A DNA stretch of 64,000 nucleotides from Deinococcus peraridilitoris DSM 19664 (GCF_000317835.1 NC_019793.1:1550001-1614000); one strand, 5' to 3'. Positions 21,344-31,677 are shown, counted from the first letter of the stretch. Made by a program: numbers and translations. The notes: generated from the sequence alone by a model not told the origin.

Positions 21344-22711
21344 TCAGGGAACAGGCAGAAAAGCGACCGCGAACGGCTTAAGCAGACTGGGTGGGCGCTG
21401 ATTGATCGTGACCCGCACATCTGCCGCCGTGGTGTTGACCAGCATCACACGTTTGGCGGACGCCAGCGCGATCACGCTGCGTGATGACGACTGCACCTTC
21501 ACCAGCGGCGTCCCCGAGGAAAAGTGCTCGACAAACGACTGCGTGGTGGCCGCCGCCGGAAAGGGCCTGCCGCCGCCCGCCAGACGTACGTCACTCCAGA
21601 GGCTCTCCTGGCTGCCTTCACAGCAGCGTCCACCTTCACCCTGCGGAGCCCAGCGCAGCGCGACGTTCGCCCCGGAGCGCGCCAGCCGCACGAGCGTCGC
21701 CGCCATCAGGGCGTTCTGCTGCTCAGGAGAAAAGCTCGGCGCACTGTGTGAGGTGGCGTACCATTCGGCCCACCAGATCGGCAGCTTGGTGCGCGCCCGC
21801 AACCACGCCATTATGTCGGTGTAGAGCTGCGTGGCAGCGAAGGGATCACTTGGCGGGCGGTTCTTGTTGTACGATCCCAGGTCGTTCGTAACGAAATCCG
21901 CGCCGACCTTGTTCTTGTTCCAATACTCGAAGGCGTCCAGGGTCCGCTGGTCCACGCTGCCGTACGGCTGGCCCCGCAACGAGGCGTCGCGCGCCGGGAC
22001 CCGCCCGGCCTCGTCGGCGTCCGGCCGGAAGGGAATGTAAGGGCCACCCACCTGAATCTTGGGATTGACGGCCTTGAGGGCCTTGTAAGTCGCGTTGTAC
22101 AGCGCGGTGTACCCCTCGTAATCCCAGCGGTTCTCGGTGCGGTTCCAAAAGCCCTTCAGCTCGTTCCAGACCTGATAGTGCAGCACGTCCGGGTAGCGGC
22201 GTGCCACCTGGGCCGAGAGCTGCGCGAAGTCGTCGAAATGGGAGGCCAGGGGAGCGACTTCCAGATTCGACCAGTTCGTCTGTCCGGCCTGCCCACCCTT
22301 CATCCAGTCGGGCGCGCAGCACAGGGTGATAACCGGGGTGCCGCCGCTTTTGCGAATCAGCTCGATGCGGGCGTCAAGGCTGCTCCAGTCGTACTGACCG
22401 GGGGCAGGCATGGGATTGAGGGCGCCCCAACCCATGATGTGCTGATTCTGAAAGGGGCCCATCTTGGGCAGCAGGGCGCGGGCACTGGCGAGCGCTTCGG
22501 CGTTACCGTGACCGTCCTGCACGGTGTACTGGGTGTGCGTGACGCCCAGGGTGAGGCTGCTCTCCCCTTCGCGCACGCCCGGCGTCACGGTGACGCGCAC
22601 CGTGCTCTGCGCGCACGCCGTGACGGACAACGTCGTCACCGCCAGCACCGACAGACTGAGTTTGGTCATGAGGCCCGCAGTGCGCGCGAGCCGCTGTAAG
22701 ATTTCCGGCAT
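21344..22711 (-). CDS. GH39-like secreted glycoside hydrolase
   Basis: 455 residues from ATG 22711 (a TATAGT box lies 9 nt upstream; another ATG at 22669 is possible). A signal ending LSVTAC gives a lipobox. The catalytic (beta/alpha)8 domain shows GLGVTHTQYTVQDGHGNAE-like strand 1, ITLCCAPDWMKGG, the acid/base region YQVWNELKGFW and the nucleophile region PIWWAEWYAT, i.e. two Glu at the ends of strands 4 and 7 as in clan GH-A (GH39/GH5-like). The C-terminal beta domain follows. It is convergent with the beta-helix protein; both likely act on extracellular polysaccharide. Exact family uncertain. Confidence 0.75.
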   Translation of the reverse strand: MPEILQRLARTAGLMTKLSLSVLAVTTLSVTACAQSTVRVTVTPGVREGESSLTLGVTHTQYTVQDGHGNAEALASARALLPKMGPFQNQHIMGWGALNPMPAPGQYDWSSLDARIELIRKSGGTPVITLCCAPDWMKGGQAGQTNWSNLEVAPLASHFDDFAQLSAQVARRYPDVLHYQVWNELKGFWNRTENRWDYEGYTALYNATYKALKAVNPKIQVGGPYIPFRPDADEAGRVPARDASLRGQPYGSVDQRTLDAFEYWNKNKVGADFVTNDLGSYNKNRPPSDPFAATQLYTDIMAWLRARTKLPIWWAEWYATSHSAPSFSPEQQNALMAATLVRLARSGANVALRWAPQGEGGRCCEGSQESLWSDVRLAGGGRPFPAAATTQSFVEHFSSGTPLVKVQSSSRSVIALASAKRVMLVNTTAADVRVTINQRPPSLLKPFAVAFLPVP

Positions 22712-22752
22712 ATAGACCGAACTATAAGAGGCGCTCGCTGACGCCCCGTGAG

Positions 22753-23184
22753 TCAAACGAGCGGAGCGCCTTCACCCGGCTCTGACTCCTCCAGGACCGC
22801 CTGACGGTACGCGGCCTGACTGCCCGCCGCCGAGGGCAACAGGGCGATGGCCTTGAGCAGGTTGCCACGCATACGGATCTGCCCGGAGGTGATAGCGGCC
22901 ATCACGTTGAGCTCGCCCAGCCAGAAGCGGTGTGCAATCTCGGCGGTGGGCAGTTCGAAGATCAGGTCGGGAGGGGTGGGGGGCAGCTCCCAGTTCACCT
23001 CGACGCTGGAGCCCCGTCCGCTGAGCACCAGCGTGAGTTCGGGCTCGTGGTGCACGAAGGCGACCACGGCCTGAGCGCGCAGAAGAGAGCGCTGCGAATT
23101 GTTGCCGTCAGAATTTTCGGTCTGCAGTTGCAACATGCGCTGAAGAAGGCCGCGAAACTGTGTGGCGGTCTTCCTTGCTTCCAT
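22753..23184 (-). CDS. SCP2-like sterol-carrier-fold protein
   Basis: 143 residues from ATG 23184 (a longer frame exists but its extension looks non-coding). The segment PDLIFELPTAEIAHRFWLGELNVMAAITSGQIRMRGNLLKAIALLP matches the SCP2 fold: a strand followed by helix W-x-G-x-x-(D/N) and the G-x-(I/L)-x-(I/V)-x-G-(D/N)-x-x-(K/L) turn. Such domains bind hydrophobic ligands. Preceded by no clear ribosome site. It stands alone between the secreted glycosidase and the Ig-repeat gene. Confidence 0.7.
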   Translation of the reverse strand: MEARKTATQFRGLLQRMLQLQTENSDGNNSQRSLLRAQAVVAFVHHEPELTLVLSGRGSSVEVNWELPPTPPDLIFELPTAEIAHRFWLGELNVMAAITSGQIRMRGNLLKAIALLPSAAGSQAAYRQAVLEESEPGEGAPLV

Positions 23185-23310
23185 AGGTGCCGCCCAGTGT
23201 AACCCAGGCGCAAAGTGTCTTTCCTTAATACCTATGCTGTTGGCCACGACACGGCCAACGGCAGAAGAGCGGGGTCGGGCTTCACAGCCCGACCCCGCCT
23301 GCAAGATTTC

Positions 23311-26300
23311 TTAGTTGAATTTGAAATCGACGAATTGCTTGGTGTTGTCCTTGAAAGTCAAGGTCAGACGCCGGCAGCCGCTCCAAGTCTTGTCGGTTTT
23401 CCAGACGTAGACGTACTGGCCAGAGGCAGCGTCATAGCTCAGGCTGCTGTTTCCGGCTGCCACGGTCGGGGTGTCGGAATCAAGTGGTACGGCACTGTTG
23501 CAGGTCACCGCTGAAGAAGCCGCGCTCATGATGTCCAGGCCCTGGTTGCCACCGAGGCTGAACTTCACCGGAACGGCACTTCCCGCTTTGACCACGTTGA
23601 GTGCGCCCATGCTGATCGGCTGGAAGAAACCTTTGAAGTCATAGATGACGTTATAGGAAAATGACTTGGTCTCCGAATTCCCAGCGTTATCAGTGGCCGT
23701 GCAGGTCACCGACTTCGTGCCGACGCTGCTGGTATCAAGTGCACCGCAGGAGGCGCTGAGGATGCCCGACAGTGTATCGCCTGCACGGGGGTCCACGCTG
23801 GTGGAAACGCCCAGCAGAATCTGGCTTGGGAAGGTAGGATCGAACGTTGGCTTGGTCCGGTCGATTTTGATCCCGCTCACCATTACGGTCTCTGAAACGT
23901 GCCCGGCGAGGTCCACCACCGTGCTGCTGAGGCTGAGGTTATCGCCTTCACCTGTCACGGTCAGGAGTCTTTCGGCGCTCACGCAGCCCGATCCGTTGTC
24001 GGTGCAGCCGAGCTTCAGGCTCACGTCGTCGTTGTTCCAGCCTTGCGCATTGGGCAGGGTGACGCGGGTCAGCGTAGCGACAGGCTTGGTTTTGTCGAGC
24101 TTCAATCCGGTGACACTACCGGTACGGCTGTTACCCGCCTGGTCCGTCACGGTCCAGCTGGTGCTTTGGTTGCTGCCTTCGGTGGTGACGGTGTCGGTCC
24201 CACCCGCACTCGTGCAGCCGGAGAGGGCGTCAGTGCAGGTGAAGTTCACCAGGATATCGGTCTTGTACCAACCGTTGGTGCCGTCGGGTTGCGCTGCGGG
24301 CGCGCCGGTGACTTCAGGGGCAGTCTTATCGATCTTGGCAGAGAGCACGCGCACGGCCTGGTTGCCGGCGGCGTCAGTCACAGTTTTGCGCACGGTGGTG
24401 AGAGCGCTCAGGGTGGACTCGTCCGACGCGGTGAGCGTGAAACTGGCGTCACCAGGATTGGCCAGACCCGACGTCTCGTCGCTGGCCGTGAAGGCTGCAG
24501 AAAGGTCGGTGTTGCGCCAGGCAGCTTCGGTGATGTCCGCACCGCTGATGATGGGTGCAACGGTGTCACGCTTGACGGTGAGCTTGGCCTGTGCCGTATT
24601 GCCCGCTACATCGGTACAGGTGGTGCCGACCTCGGTCCCTTTGGTATCCGTGGTCAGGGGTGCAATGGCCGTGCAGTCCCTGAGCCCGCTGAGTGCGTCG
24701 TTGGAGCCGGCAGTGCTGAAGCTCACGTCTCCGACGTACCAGTCGCCGTTGCCTTTGGTGCCGCTCGCCGTCAGGAGCGCAACCGGGGCGGTCTTGTCGA
24801 CGTTGATGCCGCCCCGCGAAGCGCTGGCCGTGTTGCCGGCCTTGTCGGTGACGCTTGCGGTCACACTCTGGTTCGCGCCTTCGCCGAGCACTTTGCTGAC
24901 TGGGCAGCTGCCGCTCAGACCGGAGAGCGAATCATTGCACGTAAAGGAGACGGTGACGTCGGCGTTGTACCAGCCCGCACCATTAGGGTTGCGGTTAGCG
25001 GACGCCGAGATCGTGGGCGGAGTTTTGTCGATGTTAATGTTGCTTTCGGTGACGCGGGCGATGTTCCCTGCATGGTCGGAGACGCTCGCCGTCGCGCTCT
25101 GGTTTGCACCCTCGCCGAATGTCTGCTCAGAAGGGCATTTCCCATCCACGCCTGACAGGGCGTCGCTGCACTCAAAGGAAACCGTGACATCGGTATTGTT
25201 CCAGCCATCGCCATTCGGCTTCGCGCTGCGTTTGGCGCTCAGCGTGGGTGCTGTCTTGTCGATCAAAGTCGAAATTATGCGCGTTGCAGAGTTTCCGGCG
25301 CGGTCAGTGACGGTCTCGGTGATGATCGTGGGACTCGACGCGTTGGCAGACTCGGCCGAGGCAGTCAGCGTGAACGAAGACCGGCTCTCGGTGTTCAGGC
25401 CGGACAGGGCGTCACTTGCGGTAAAGCTTCGGCTCAGGTCCGTATTCCGCCAGGCCGTTTCAACAACGTCGGCGTCGCTGATGGTCGGCGCGGTCTTGTC
25501 AATCATGGCCGACGCCTGACGGATCGTGCTGTTGCCAGCCTTGTCCGTGACGGTATACGTCACGACCGACGGCGTGGTCGCGGAGGGGGACTGGGCGCTG
25601 ACGGTAATCGTAAAGCTGGCGTCACTCGCCTTTGCCAGACCCGAAAGGCTGTCGGAGGCAGTGAAGTCGGCATTGAAATCTTCGTTGCGCCAGGCAGTGT
25701 CGGCCACGTTCGCGCTGACAGTGGGCGCAGTCTTGTCGATCAGGGCCGAAAGGGTACGGGTGGCCGTGTTCCCCGCATTGTCCTTGATCGTCTGCGACAC
25801 TAGCGTCGGTTCCGTCGCGCTCGCGGATTCACTGCTTGCTGTGAGCGTGAACTTTGCAGGGCTGCTGACTGTCAGGCCCGATCCGCTGTCGGACGCGCTG
25901 AATTCGGGTGAGGACAGCGAGGTATTCCGCCAAGTGGTATTGACGATGTTTTCACCACTGATCACTGGAGCGGTGGCGTCACGCTTGATGGTGACCGATT
26001 TTTCAGTGGTTCCGCCAGCACTCGTAGCCGTGCAAGTGAACGTAACTCCGGACGTATCACTGGAAACCGTACGGCTGTCGCAGCCAGTACTGGTATATTG
26101 ACTCTCATTATCAACGACGCTCCAGGTGAGCGTAGCGTCGGACGTGTACCAACTATTGTCTCCTTGCGTTCCGCTTACCGTTGGTGTGATGATCGGCGGC
26201 GTGGTATCTGTTTTAGGCTCGGTAACCGTAACTTTGAAGCTTCCTGCGGTAAAAGTGCCTATAGCATCTTTCTTTTTTATTCCTCCTGACGCATTGGCTG

Positions 26301-26721
26301 TCAGTATCGAAGATTCTCCAGCTTTTGCGTTGGAGACCACTTTATACGAAACTTCACCATAGTTCGTATCACCACAGCCGTATACGTCTACACTCGCCGG
26401 GGAACCGACGACGACAACACTGCTAGAGGAAGAGAGCGTGATAGTGACCGGATTGCTGGCATCAGCATTACAGCCCGGTATTTTGTCCTTGCCATTATCA
26501 TCGGCGACAATATACAGTCGCACCTTTCCAGTCTCGTTCTTTGTTTTGGTGACGTCACCTGACGCAACAGTTCCATTTTTGACATCGCCCAGATTGACGG
26601 TGTCAAGCGGTTTGACTGTTGCGCCCTGTTGAGGTGCTTTGACTGTTGGTGCTTGATCAGGCATCTGCCCACAAGCCATCAGTGTGGTGAGAACTAACGC
26701 GCCGACCGGGAATCTTTTCAT
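23311..26721 (-). CDS. Large lipoprotein with about ten Ig-like repeats and a C-terminal PxKF domain
   Basis: 1136 residues. Signal MKRFPVGALVLTTLMACG with lipobox LMAC. After about 190 residues of linker, about ten repeats of 80-100 residues follow, most ending D(K/R)T(A/P)P and containing WYxxD(V/A)TxxxxC or WRNTDLSxxFTASD and VTDxAGN, as in bacterial Ig-like surface proteins. The last 110 residues (NVVKAGSAVPVKFSLGGNQGLDIM ... WSGCRRLTLTFKDNT) match a PxKF domain. Likely a surface adhesin or structural protein. Base composition of the 5' end is more AT-rich than the repeats. Neighbouring polysaccharide-acting proteins suggest a cell-surface cluster. Confidence 0.88.
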   Translation of the reverse strand: MKRFPVGALVLTTLMACGQMPDQAPTVKAPQQGATVKPLDTVNLGDVKNGTVASGDVTKTKNETGKVRLYIVADDNGKDKIPGCNADASNPVTITLSSSSSVVVVGSPASVDVYGCGDTNYGEVSYKVVSNAKAGESSILTANASGGIKKKDAIGTFTAGSFKVTVTEPKTDTTPPIITPTVSGTQGDNSWYTSDATLTWSVVDNESQYTSTGCDSRTVSSDTSGVTFTCTATSAGGTTEKSVTIKRDATAPVISGENIVNTTWRNTSLSSPEFSASDSGSGLTVSSPAKFTLTASSESASATEPTLVSQTIKDNAGNTATRTLSALIDKTAPTVSANVADTAWRNEDFNADFTASDSLSGLAKASDASFTITVSAQSPSATTPSVVTYTVTDKAGNSTIRQASAMIDKTAPTISDADVVETAWRNTDLSRSFTASDALSGLNTESRSSFTLTASAESANASSPTIITETVTDRAGNSATRIISTLIDKTAPTLSAKRSAKPNGDGWNNTDVTVSFECSDALSGVDGKCPSEQTFGEGANQSATASVSDHAGNIARVTESNINIDKTPPTISASANRNPNGAGWYNADVTVSFTCNDSLSGLSGSCPVSKVLGEGANQSVTASVTDKAGNTASASRGGINVDKTAPVALLTASGTKGNGDWYVGDVSFSTAGSNDALSGLRDCTAIAPLTTDTKGTEVGTTCTDVAGNTAQAKLTVKRDTVAPIISGADITEAAWRNTDLSAAFTASDETSGLANPGDASFTLTASDESTLSALTTVRKTVTDAAGNQAVRVLSAKIDKTAPEVTGAPAAQPDGTNGWYKTDILVNFTCTDALSGCTSAGGTDTVTTEGSNQSTSWTVTDQAGNSRTGSVTGLKLDKTKPVATLTRVTLPNAQGWNNDDVSLKLGCTDNGSGCVSAERLLTVTGEGDNLSLSSTVVDLAGHVSETVMVSGIKIDRTKPTFDPTFPSQILLGVSTSVDPRAGDTLSGILSASCGALDTSSVGTKSVTCTATDNAGNSETKSFSYNVIYDFKGFFQPISMGALNVVKAGSAVPVKFSLGGNQGLDIMSAASSAVTCNSAVPLDSDTPTVAAGNSSLSYDAASGQYVYVWKTDKTWSGCRRLTLTFKDNTKQFVDFKFN

Positions 26722-27101
26722 AGCTTCCTCCGCCGGGTCGGTCTCACCATTTGCTCCCCCTGCTCAAGGTGACCGTCTACAGAGCAGGCTTCCCAGCCCC
26801 CGATTTCAATTGTAAGAATATTGTAAGATTTTTAATTTGTGAGGGCAAATGAGAACAACGAGTGTGAAGAATCGGAAAAAATTCGTTCTACACGCAAATA
26901 TCTTGAAAAGCATTTGACAGTGAGATAAATATTAAATAGCTACTCATGTGACTCATCTCATGATCGTGTCAAACAGTCGGGCTGAAAGGTACGCCAGTGC
27001 CTATTGCTCCCACGCCTTCGGATGCCTCCTAACCCTTGTCTTGCCCACGACACTCTCCCTCATCCTCGCCTGCCGTAGCATGCCCAGTAGTTGGAGGTTT
27101 C
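26722..27101. other. AT-rich intergenic region with a TTGACA promoter box
   Basis: 380 bp, clearly more AT-rich than its surroundings (runs such as AATATTGTAAGATTTTTAATTT at 26817-26838). It separates the divergent Ig-repeat and threonine synthase genes. A TTGACA at 26914-26919 with TAGCTA 17 bp later (26937-26942) may drive thrC; the leftward promoter for the lipoprotein gene is probably in 26800-26850. I see no gene here. Confidence 0.5.
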
Positions 27102-28148
27102 ATGCCCGGCATCCTAGAGGTCTACCGCGATCTGCTTCCCGTCACCGAGAACACCCCGCTGCTGTCCCTGCACGAGGGGAGCACGCCTCTGATTCACGCG
27201 CCCCGCCTGTCCGAGGAACTGGGGATCGAGCTGCACCTGAAGTTCGAGGGCCTCAACCCCACGGGGTCGTTCAAGGACCGCGGCATGGTCATGGCCGTCG
27301 CCAAGGCCATCGAGGACGGCGCGCAGAGCGTCATCTGCGCCAGCACCGGCAACACCTCGGCGGCGGCGGCGGCCTACGCCTCGCGGGCGGGGCTGCGCTG
27401 CGTAGTGCTGGTCCCGGACGGCAACATCGCCATGGGCAAGCTGGCTCAGGCCCTGATGTACGGTGCCGAGCTCGTCGCGGTGCGCGGCAACTTCGATGAG
27501 GCCCTCAACCTCGTGCGTGACATCGCCGACCACGAACCGATCGTGCTGGTCAACTCGGTAAACCCCTACCGGCTGGAAGGCCAGAAGACCGCCGCGTTTG
27601 AAATCTGCGACGTTCTGGGCGAGGCTCCCGACATCCTGGCACTGCCCGTCGGGAACGCCGGGAACATCAGCGCGTACCACAAAGGCTTTCGCGAGTACTG
27701 TCAGCTGGGCAAAATCCCTGCTCTGCCGCGCCTGTGGGGCATTCAGGCCGAGGGCGCGGCTCCGCTCGCGCGCGGTCTCGACCGGGTGGAGAACCCGGAG
27801 ACGGTCGCCACGGCCATCCGCATCGGCGCCCCCGCGAGCGCGCACCTCGCCCGCGCGGCGGTGGCCGACACGAGTGGCCTCTTTGACATGGTGAGCGATG
27901 ACGAGCTGCTCAGTGCCTACCTGCGCCTGGCGCGCGAAGGAGTCTTCTGCGAACCGGCGTCGGCGGCAGGCGTGGCCGGGCTGATCAAGCTGCACGCGCA
28001 GGGACGTCTGGAGCGCGGGCAACGGGTGGTGGCGGTCGTGACGGGAAACGGCCTCAAGGACCCCGGCACGGCACTCAAGGCCGTGGGCATCGAGCCTCAG
28101 GCGGTGGACGCCACGCTCGACGCCGTCAAACGCGTGCTGTGGGGTTGA
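27102..28148 (+). CDS. thrC: Threonine synthase
   Basis: 348 residues from ATG 27102 (GGAGG five bases upstream; the frame is open further but without a site). PLP-binding Lys58 lies in [13 protein letters not shown]; the phosphate-binding loop is STGNTSAA; a Gly-rich [15 protein letters not shown] follows. The enzyme converts O-phosphohomoserine to threonine. The stop is one base from the homoserine kinase start, so thrC-thrB form an operon for the last two steps of threonine synthesis. Confidence 0.96.
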   Translation: MPGILEVYRDLLPVTENTPLLSLHEGSTPLIHAPRLSEELGIELHLKFEGLNPTGSFKDRGMVMAVAKAIEDGAQSVICASTGNTSAAAAAYASRAGLRCVVLVPDGNIAMGKLAQALMYGAELVAVRGNFDEALNLVRDIADHEPIVLVNSVNPYRLEGQKTAAFEICDVLGEAPDILALPVGNAGNISAYHKGFREYCQLGKIPALPRLWGIQAEGAAPLARGLDRVENPETVATAIRIGAPASAHLARAAVADTSGLFDMVSDDELLSAYLRLAREGVFCEPASAAGVAGLIKLHAQGRLERGQRVVAVVTGNGLKDPGTALKAVGIEPQAVDATLDAVKRVLWG

Positions 28149-28149
28149 C

Positions 28150-29082
28150 TTGATCAGTGACTTCGCGCCTTTCAGCGTGCGGGCGCCCGCGTCGAGCGCC
28201 AACCTGGGGCCGGGCTTCGACTGCGTGGGTCTCGCGCTCGACCTGTACACGACCGTACAGGTCGAGCGCGCGGCGCGCCCCGAGGTGGTCACCGATCTGC
28301 CGGGTGTGCCGCTCGACGAGAGCAACGCGGTGTACGCGGGGGCGTTGCTGGCCGCCAGGGCCGTCGGGCGCCCCCTGCCGCCGCTGCGCCTCACGGTCCG
28401 CAGTCAGGTGCCCCTCGCACGCGGGTTGGGATCGAGCGCGGCGGCCCTGGTGGCCGGACTTCAGGCGGGAAACACCGTACTGGGAGAGCCGCTGGGGATG
28501 CAGGAACTGCTCGACCTCGCGTCCGGTGAGGAAGGGCACCCGGACAACGTGGGCGCCTGCCTGCTGGGCGGCGCGGTGATCGCCACCATGAACCGCGAGG
28601 GCGTGCGCTTCGTGCGCACCGGGGTTCCGGCGCACTTCGGGGTGCTGCTGCTGGTCCCGGAGTTCGAACTGCGCACGTCCGAGGCGCGGCGGGTGCTGCC
28701 GGTGAACTACTCACGGGCGGACGCGGTGCACGCACTGTCGCACGCGGCACTGCTCGCGGCAGGCTTTGTCTCGGGAGATCTCGGGGTGATCGGGGCGGCC
28801 ATGCGTGACCGCCTGCACGAACCCTTCCGGGCACCGCTGGTGCCGGGCCTGCTCGACATTCTGGAAGGCGCGCGCGATCACGGGGCGGTGGGCGCGGCCC
28901 TGTCCGGAGCGGGGCCCAGCGTGCTGTGCCTGTACGACCGCCGTGAAGCGCGCGTGCAGGCCCGCCTGACGGCGTTTCTGGCGCGTGTGATGCGCCAGCA
29001 CGAACTGACCGGTAAAGTGCTGCCCCTCAGCGTGGACGTGGATGGCGTGCAGGTACGCACGAGTTCGCCCCAGGCATTCTGA
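28150..29082 (+). CDS. thrB: Homoserine kinase
   Basis: 310 residues. GHMP-kinase motifs: [21 protein letters not shown] at the N-terminus, ATP-binding [17 protein letters not shown] near residue 95, and [17 protein letters not shown] near residue 250. It phosphorylates homoserine for threonine synthase. The start codon is TTG at 28150, directly after the thrC stop; no in-frame ATG is close, so translation is likely coupled. Confidence 0.95.
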   Translation: MISDFAPFSVRAPASSANLGPGFDCVGLALDLYTTVQVERAARPEVVTDLPGVPLDESNAVYAGALLAARAVGRPLPPLRLTVRSQVPLARGLGSSAAALVAGLQAGNTVLGEPLGMQELLDLASGEEGHPDNVGACLLGGAVIATMNREGVRFVRTGVPAHFGVLLLVPEFELRTSEARRVLPVNYSRADAVHALSHAALLAAGFVSGDLGVIGAAMRDRLHEPFRAPLVPGLLDILEGARDHGAVGAALSGAGPSVLCLYDRREARVQARLTAFLARVMRQHELTGKVLPLSVDVDGVQVRTSSPQAF

Positions 29083-29161
29083 GTGCAGCTGTCGGGAAGT
29101 TGTGGCGCTTCGTGACGTTTGCCGCGGGCACAGGTCACGGCGGGCGCTATGCTGGGGCGTT

Positions 29162-30049
29162 GTGGCTTTTCCTGCCTTGCCCCTGAAAACGCTGCTCAGC
29201 TTCGTGAAGTTCGAGCACACCGTGTTCGCGCTGCCTTTCGCGTATGCCGGCATGCTGCTGGCGGCGCAGCAGACGAGCGGCTCGTACTGGCCCGGCGCCT
29301 GGACGCTGCTCTGGGTCACCCTCGCCATGGCCGGAGCACGCACCGCTGCCATGGCCGCCAACCGCCTGATCGACGCCCGCATCGACGCGCTTAATCCGCG
29401 CACGGCGGGCCGGGAGATTCCGCGTGGCAAGGTCACGCCCGTGCAGGCAGTGTGGCTCACGGTGGTCAGCCTGCTGGTGCTGGGCTTTGCGGCCTGGCAG
29501 CTCAATCCGCTGTGTCTGGCGCTGATGCCGCTGGCCGTCTTCTTTCTGATCCTGTATCCGTACACCAAGCGCTTCACCTGGTTGTGCCACCTGTGGCTGG
29601 GCGTCACCGACGGCGCGGCGGCGGCTGGAGGCTGGATCGCGGTGACCGGTCGCTTCGACTGGGGCGCGTTGCTGCTGTGGCTGGTGGTGATCTTCTGGAT
29701 GGTGGGTCTCGACGTGATCTACGCCACGCAGGATTACGACTTCGACCGGCGCTTTCGGGTGCAGAGCATTCCGGCGCGTTTCGGCGTTGCACGGGCGCTG
29801 CGTCTGGCGGCCGCCTCGCACGCGCTGACCTTCGGCCTGCTGATCGCAACGGGCCTGGCGGTGGGCGCGAGCTGGCCTTACTACCTGGGTGCGCTGGTGA
29901 TGGGTGCCATCCTGCTCTACGAACACCGGCTGGTCAATCCGAACGACCTGCAACGGGTCAACGTGGCCTTTTTCGATGCCAACATGTGGCTGGCCCTGGC
30001 GATGCTGCTGGCCGTGATCGCTGATGTCGTCTGGCGGACCGTGGCGTGA
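29162..30049 (+). CDS. ubiA: UbiA-family prenyltransferase (quinone synthesis)
   Basis: 295 residues from GTG 29162, eight nt after a TATGCT -10 box; the open frame extends upstream but the extension is Arg/Cys-rich antisense-like sequence. Two Asp-rich motifs are present: [24 protein letters not shown] and [22 protein letters not shown], with about eight membrane segments. It attaches a prenyl chain to an aromatic ring in the membrane; in menaquinone-making, futalosine-pathway bacteria this role is called MqnP, which may apply here. Not in operon with thrB given its own promoter. Confidence 0.9.
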   Translation: MAFPALPLKTLLSFVKFEHTVFALPFAYAGMLLAAQQTSGSYWPGAWTLLWVTLAMAGARTAAMAANRLIDARIDALNPRTAGREIPRGKVTPVQAVWLTVVSLLVLGFAAWQLNPLCLALMPLAVFFLILYPYTKRFTWLCHLWLGVTDGAAAAGGWIAVTGRFDWGALLLWLVVIFWMVGLDVIYATQDYDFDRRFRVQSIPARFGVARALRLAAASHALTFGLLIATGLAVGASWPYYLGALVMGAILLYEHRLVNPNDLQRVNVAFFDANMWLALAMLLAVIADVVWRTVA

Positions 30050-30058
30050 GCGCGCCCG

Positions 30059-30373
30059 GTGGACGCCGCGCAAGGACCGGTCGGCTTGCCCGAAGGATCT
30101 GAACGGGGGCTCAGGCTGGTTCCCGACGCTGCCTGCCGGGCCTTCGCGCGTGGCGACGACCGTGAGGCTCTGTCGGTGCTGCGCCGCGCCCGTGACACCT
30201 GGCCGCCTTCATCGGCGCAGTGGGCCTTTCTGGAGCGGCTGGTGGGACTGGTGCTGATTCATACCCTGCGCGAGGTCGAGGGCACCTTCGCACTGGAGCG
30301 CGCTGACGAGCTGCTGGAAGAACGCGGCTGGCCCCTCCCGGACCTGGACCTGTTGCAGGACACGGACAGCTGA
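30059..30373 (+). CDS. Hypothetical protein
   Basis: 104 residues from GTG 30059, 9 bp after ubiA. Helical ([44 protein letters not shown], then [28 protein letters not shown]). It could be a single TPR-like helical hairpin protein. No family recognised; proximity to ubiA suggests cotranscription. Confidence 0.6.
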   Translation: MDAAQGPVGLPEGSERGLRLVPDAACRAFARGDDREALSVLRRARDTWPPSSAQWAFLERLVGLVLIHTLREVEGTFALERADELLEERGWPLPDLDLLQDTDS

Positions 30374-30443
30374 GCGAAGGCCGACCAGACCTCGCCGCAC
30401 GGTCGCGGGTGCGCAGCAGCGAGGCCCCTCTACAATGTCGGCT

Positions 30444-30884
30444 ATGGTGCTCGAAAGCTCGGTTGAGGAATTCGTCGCACGCTTCGCTCCGTACGCGGCC
30501 GAGGGCACGCTCTACCCGCAGCATGAAGGAAGCCCGCTGCTGGAATTCGCCGCTGCCGGACGGGTGCTGTACCTGTTCGACCGGACGGGGCCGTACGCCG
30601 TGAAACCGGGGAACGGTCGCGTGATCGTGCATGGGGTGACCGAGGCCATGCACACCCTGAATCTGGGGAGCGAGGCAGCGGGCGTTCCAACCCAGCAGCT
30701 GAACCTGCTGGGCGTGTCGGCGGTGGAGGGCGTGGGCATGGTGGAGGAAGTCTTTCGGGGCCTGACCGTGGTCCGCGCCCGCCTGCCGCTGGTGCTGGGC
30801 AGCCTGTCGGGTCTGCCGACGCTGCGCGCGGGAGACTGGGTGTCCTTTCGGACCACGCCACCACTGCACGGCTTTGTGGTATGA
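30444..30884 (+). CDS. Hypothetical protein
   Basis: 146 residues from ATG 30444, which follows a TACAAT -10 box by seven bases (leaderless). Sequence is beta-rich in the middle (LLEFAAAGRVLYLFDRTGPYAVKPGNGRVIVHGVTEAMHTL) and ends DWVSFRTTPPLHGFVV. No recognised domain, signal peptide or membrane segment. Confidence 0.65.
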   Translation: MVLESSVEEFVARFAPYAAEGTLYPQHEGSPLLEFAAAGRVLYLFDRTGPYAVKPGNGRVIVHGVTEAMHTLNLGSEAAGVPTQQLNLLGVSAVEGVGMVEEVFRGLTVVRARLPLVLGSLSGLPTLRAGDWVSFRTTPPLHGFVV

Positions 30885-31033
30885 GCTGGGCATGAGCGGG
30901 CCTGGTCGTCCTCCGAACCGGATGGGGAGCGCTTCGAAATCATTATAGCGCTTCGGCATTTAAAGCCGTCTGACACGTATTTCTTGCCGGTAGACAAAGC
31001 CGCCCGGTCTGAGGCATGATGAAGGAAGTCTGA

Positions 31034-31062
31034 AACGCCCGCTGACGCTGGCGTTCTTTTTG
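31034..31062 (+). terminator. Weak hairpin and T-run upstream of the cyclase gene
   Basis: AACGCC (31034-31039) and GGCGTT (31050-31055) with a 10-nt loop, followed by CTTTTTG. It could end transcription from upstream or act as an attenuator just before the cyclase start at 31078. The stem is short. Confidence 0.45.
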
Positions 31063-31077
31063 TCCCAGGTCCTATTG

Positions 31078-31668
31078 ATGCCCAAACCACTGCCCCTGAA
31101 CTTCCAAGCCACCTCTGCCGCTCGGCAGGAGGTCAGTGTCCTGTTCGCTGACGTGGTGGGCAGCACTGCCCTGGCCCATGCACTGCCGCTTGAGGCGTAC
31201 AGCGCGCTGATGACCGAACTGCTGCAGGTGCTGATTCTCGGTTGCGCTGCGCGTGGCGGAGAAGTACTGCAACATCAGGGAGACGCGGTGGTCGCCGTAT
31301 GGCCGGCCTGGCAGGCCGCTTTCGCGCTGGAAGCGGCTTTCGAGTCTCACGGACGGGTGGCAAGCCTTGCTGCGGCGACCCGGCACGGTCTTAAGCTGCA
31401 GTTGCGCGTTGGCGTGGCAAGCGGGGAGGTCATCATCGGCACGGTGGGCAGCAGCGTCACCGCTTACGGCCTGCCCATGAACTTCGCCCGTCGGTTGTGC
31501 GACGCTGCTGATGCCGGCGCGACGCTGACCTGCGCGCAAACCCAGCGCCTCACCCCACGCGCGACCTACCTGTCCGCGATGGCGCTCACGATTCCTGATT
31601 TTCCGTTCTCGGAGCTTCCGGCGCAGGTACTGCTGCCGCCTAGCAATGTCACCATGAAAATCAGTTGA
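31078..31668 (+). CDS. Class III adenylate/guanylate cyclase domain protein
   Basis: 196 residues from ATG 31078 (TTG 31060 is possible). The catalytic core is recognisable: EVSVLFADVVGSTALA (first metal-binding Asp), GGEVLQHQGDAVVAVW (second Asp region) and LQLRVGVASGEVIIGTVGSS. No membrane or sensor domain, so it is a soluble single-domain cyclase making cAMP or cGMP; substrate residues cannot be assigned confidently. It precedes the DrRRA-like regulator by 46 bp but that gene has its own leaderless promoter. Confidence 0.82.
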   Translation: MPKPLPLNFQATSAARQEVSVLFADVVGSTALAHALPLEAYSALMTELLQVLILGCAARGGEVLQHQGDAVVAVWPAWQAAFALEAAFESHGRVASLAAATRHGLKLQLRVGVASGEVIIGTVGSSVTAYGLPMNFARRLCDAADAGATLTCAQTQRLTPRATYLSAMALTIPDFPFSELPAQVLLPPSNVTMKIS

Positions 31669-31677
31669 GTATAAAGG

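Noticed and set aside
20044..21420. 458-aa - strand frame opposite the beta-helix protein
   Set aside because: Val/Ala/Asp-rich low-complexity shadow of Asn/Thr-rich coding DNA; no start signal.
23666..25519. 617-aa + strand frame opposite the Ig-repeat protein
   Set aside because: Repeats mirror the Ig repeats of the real gene, no start signal, Ser/Val-rich shadow.
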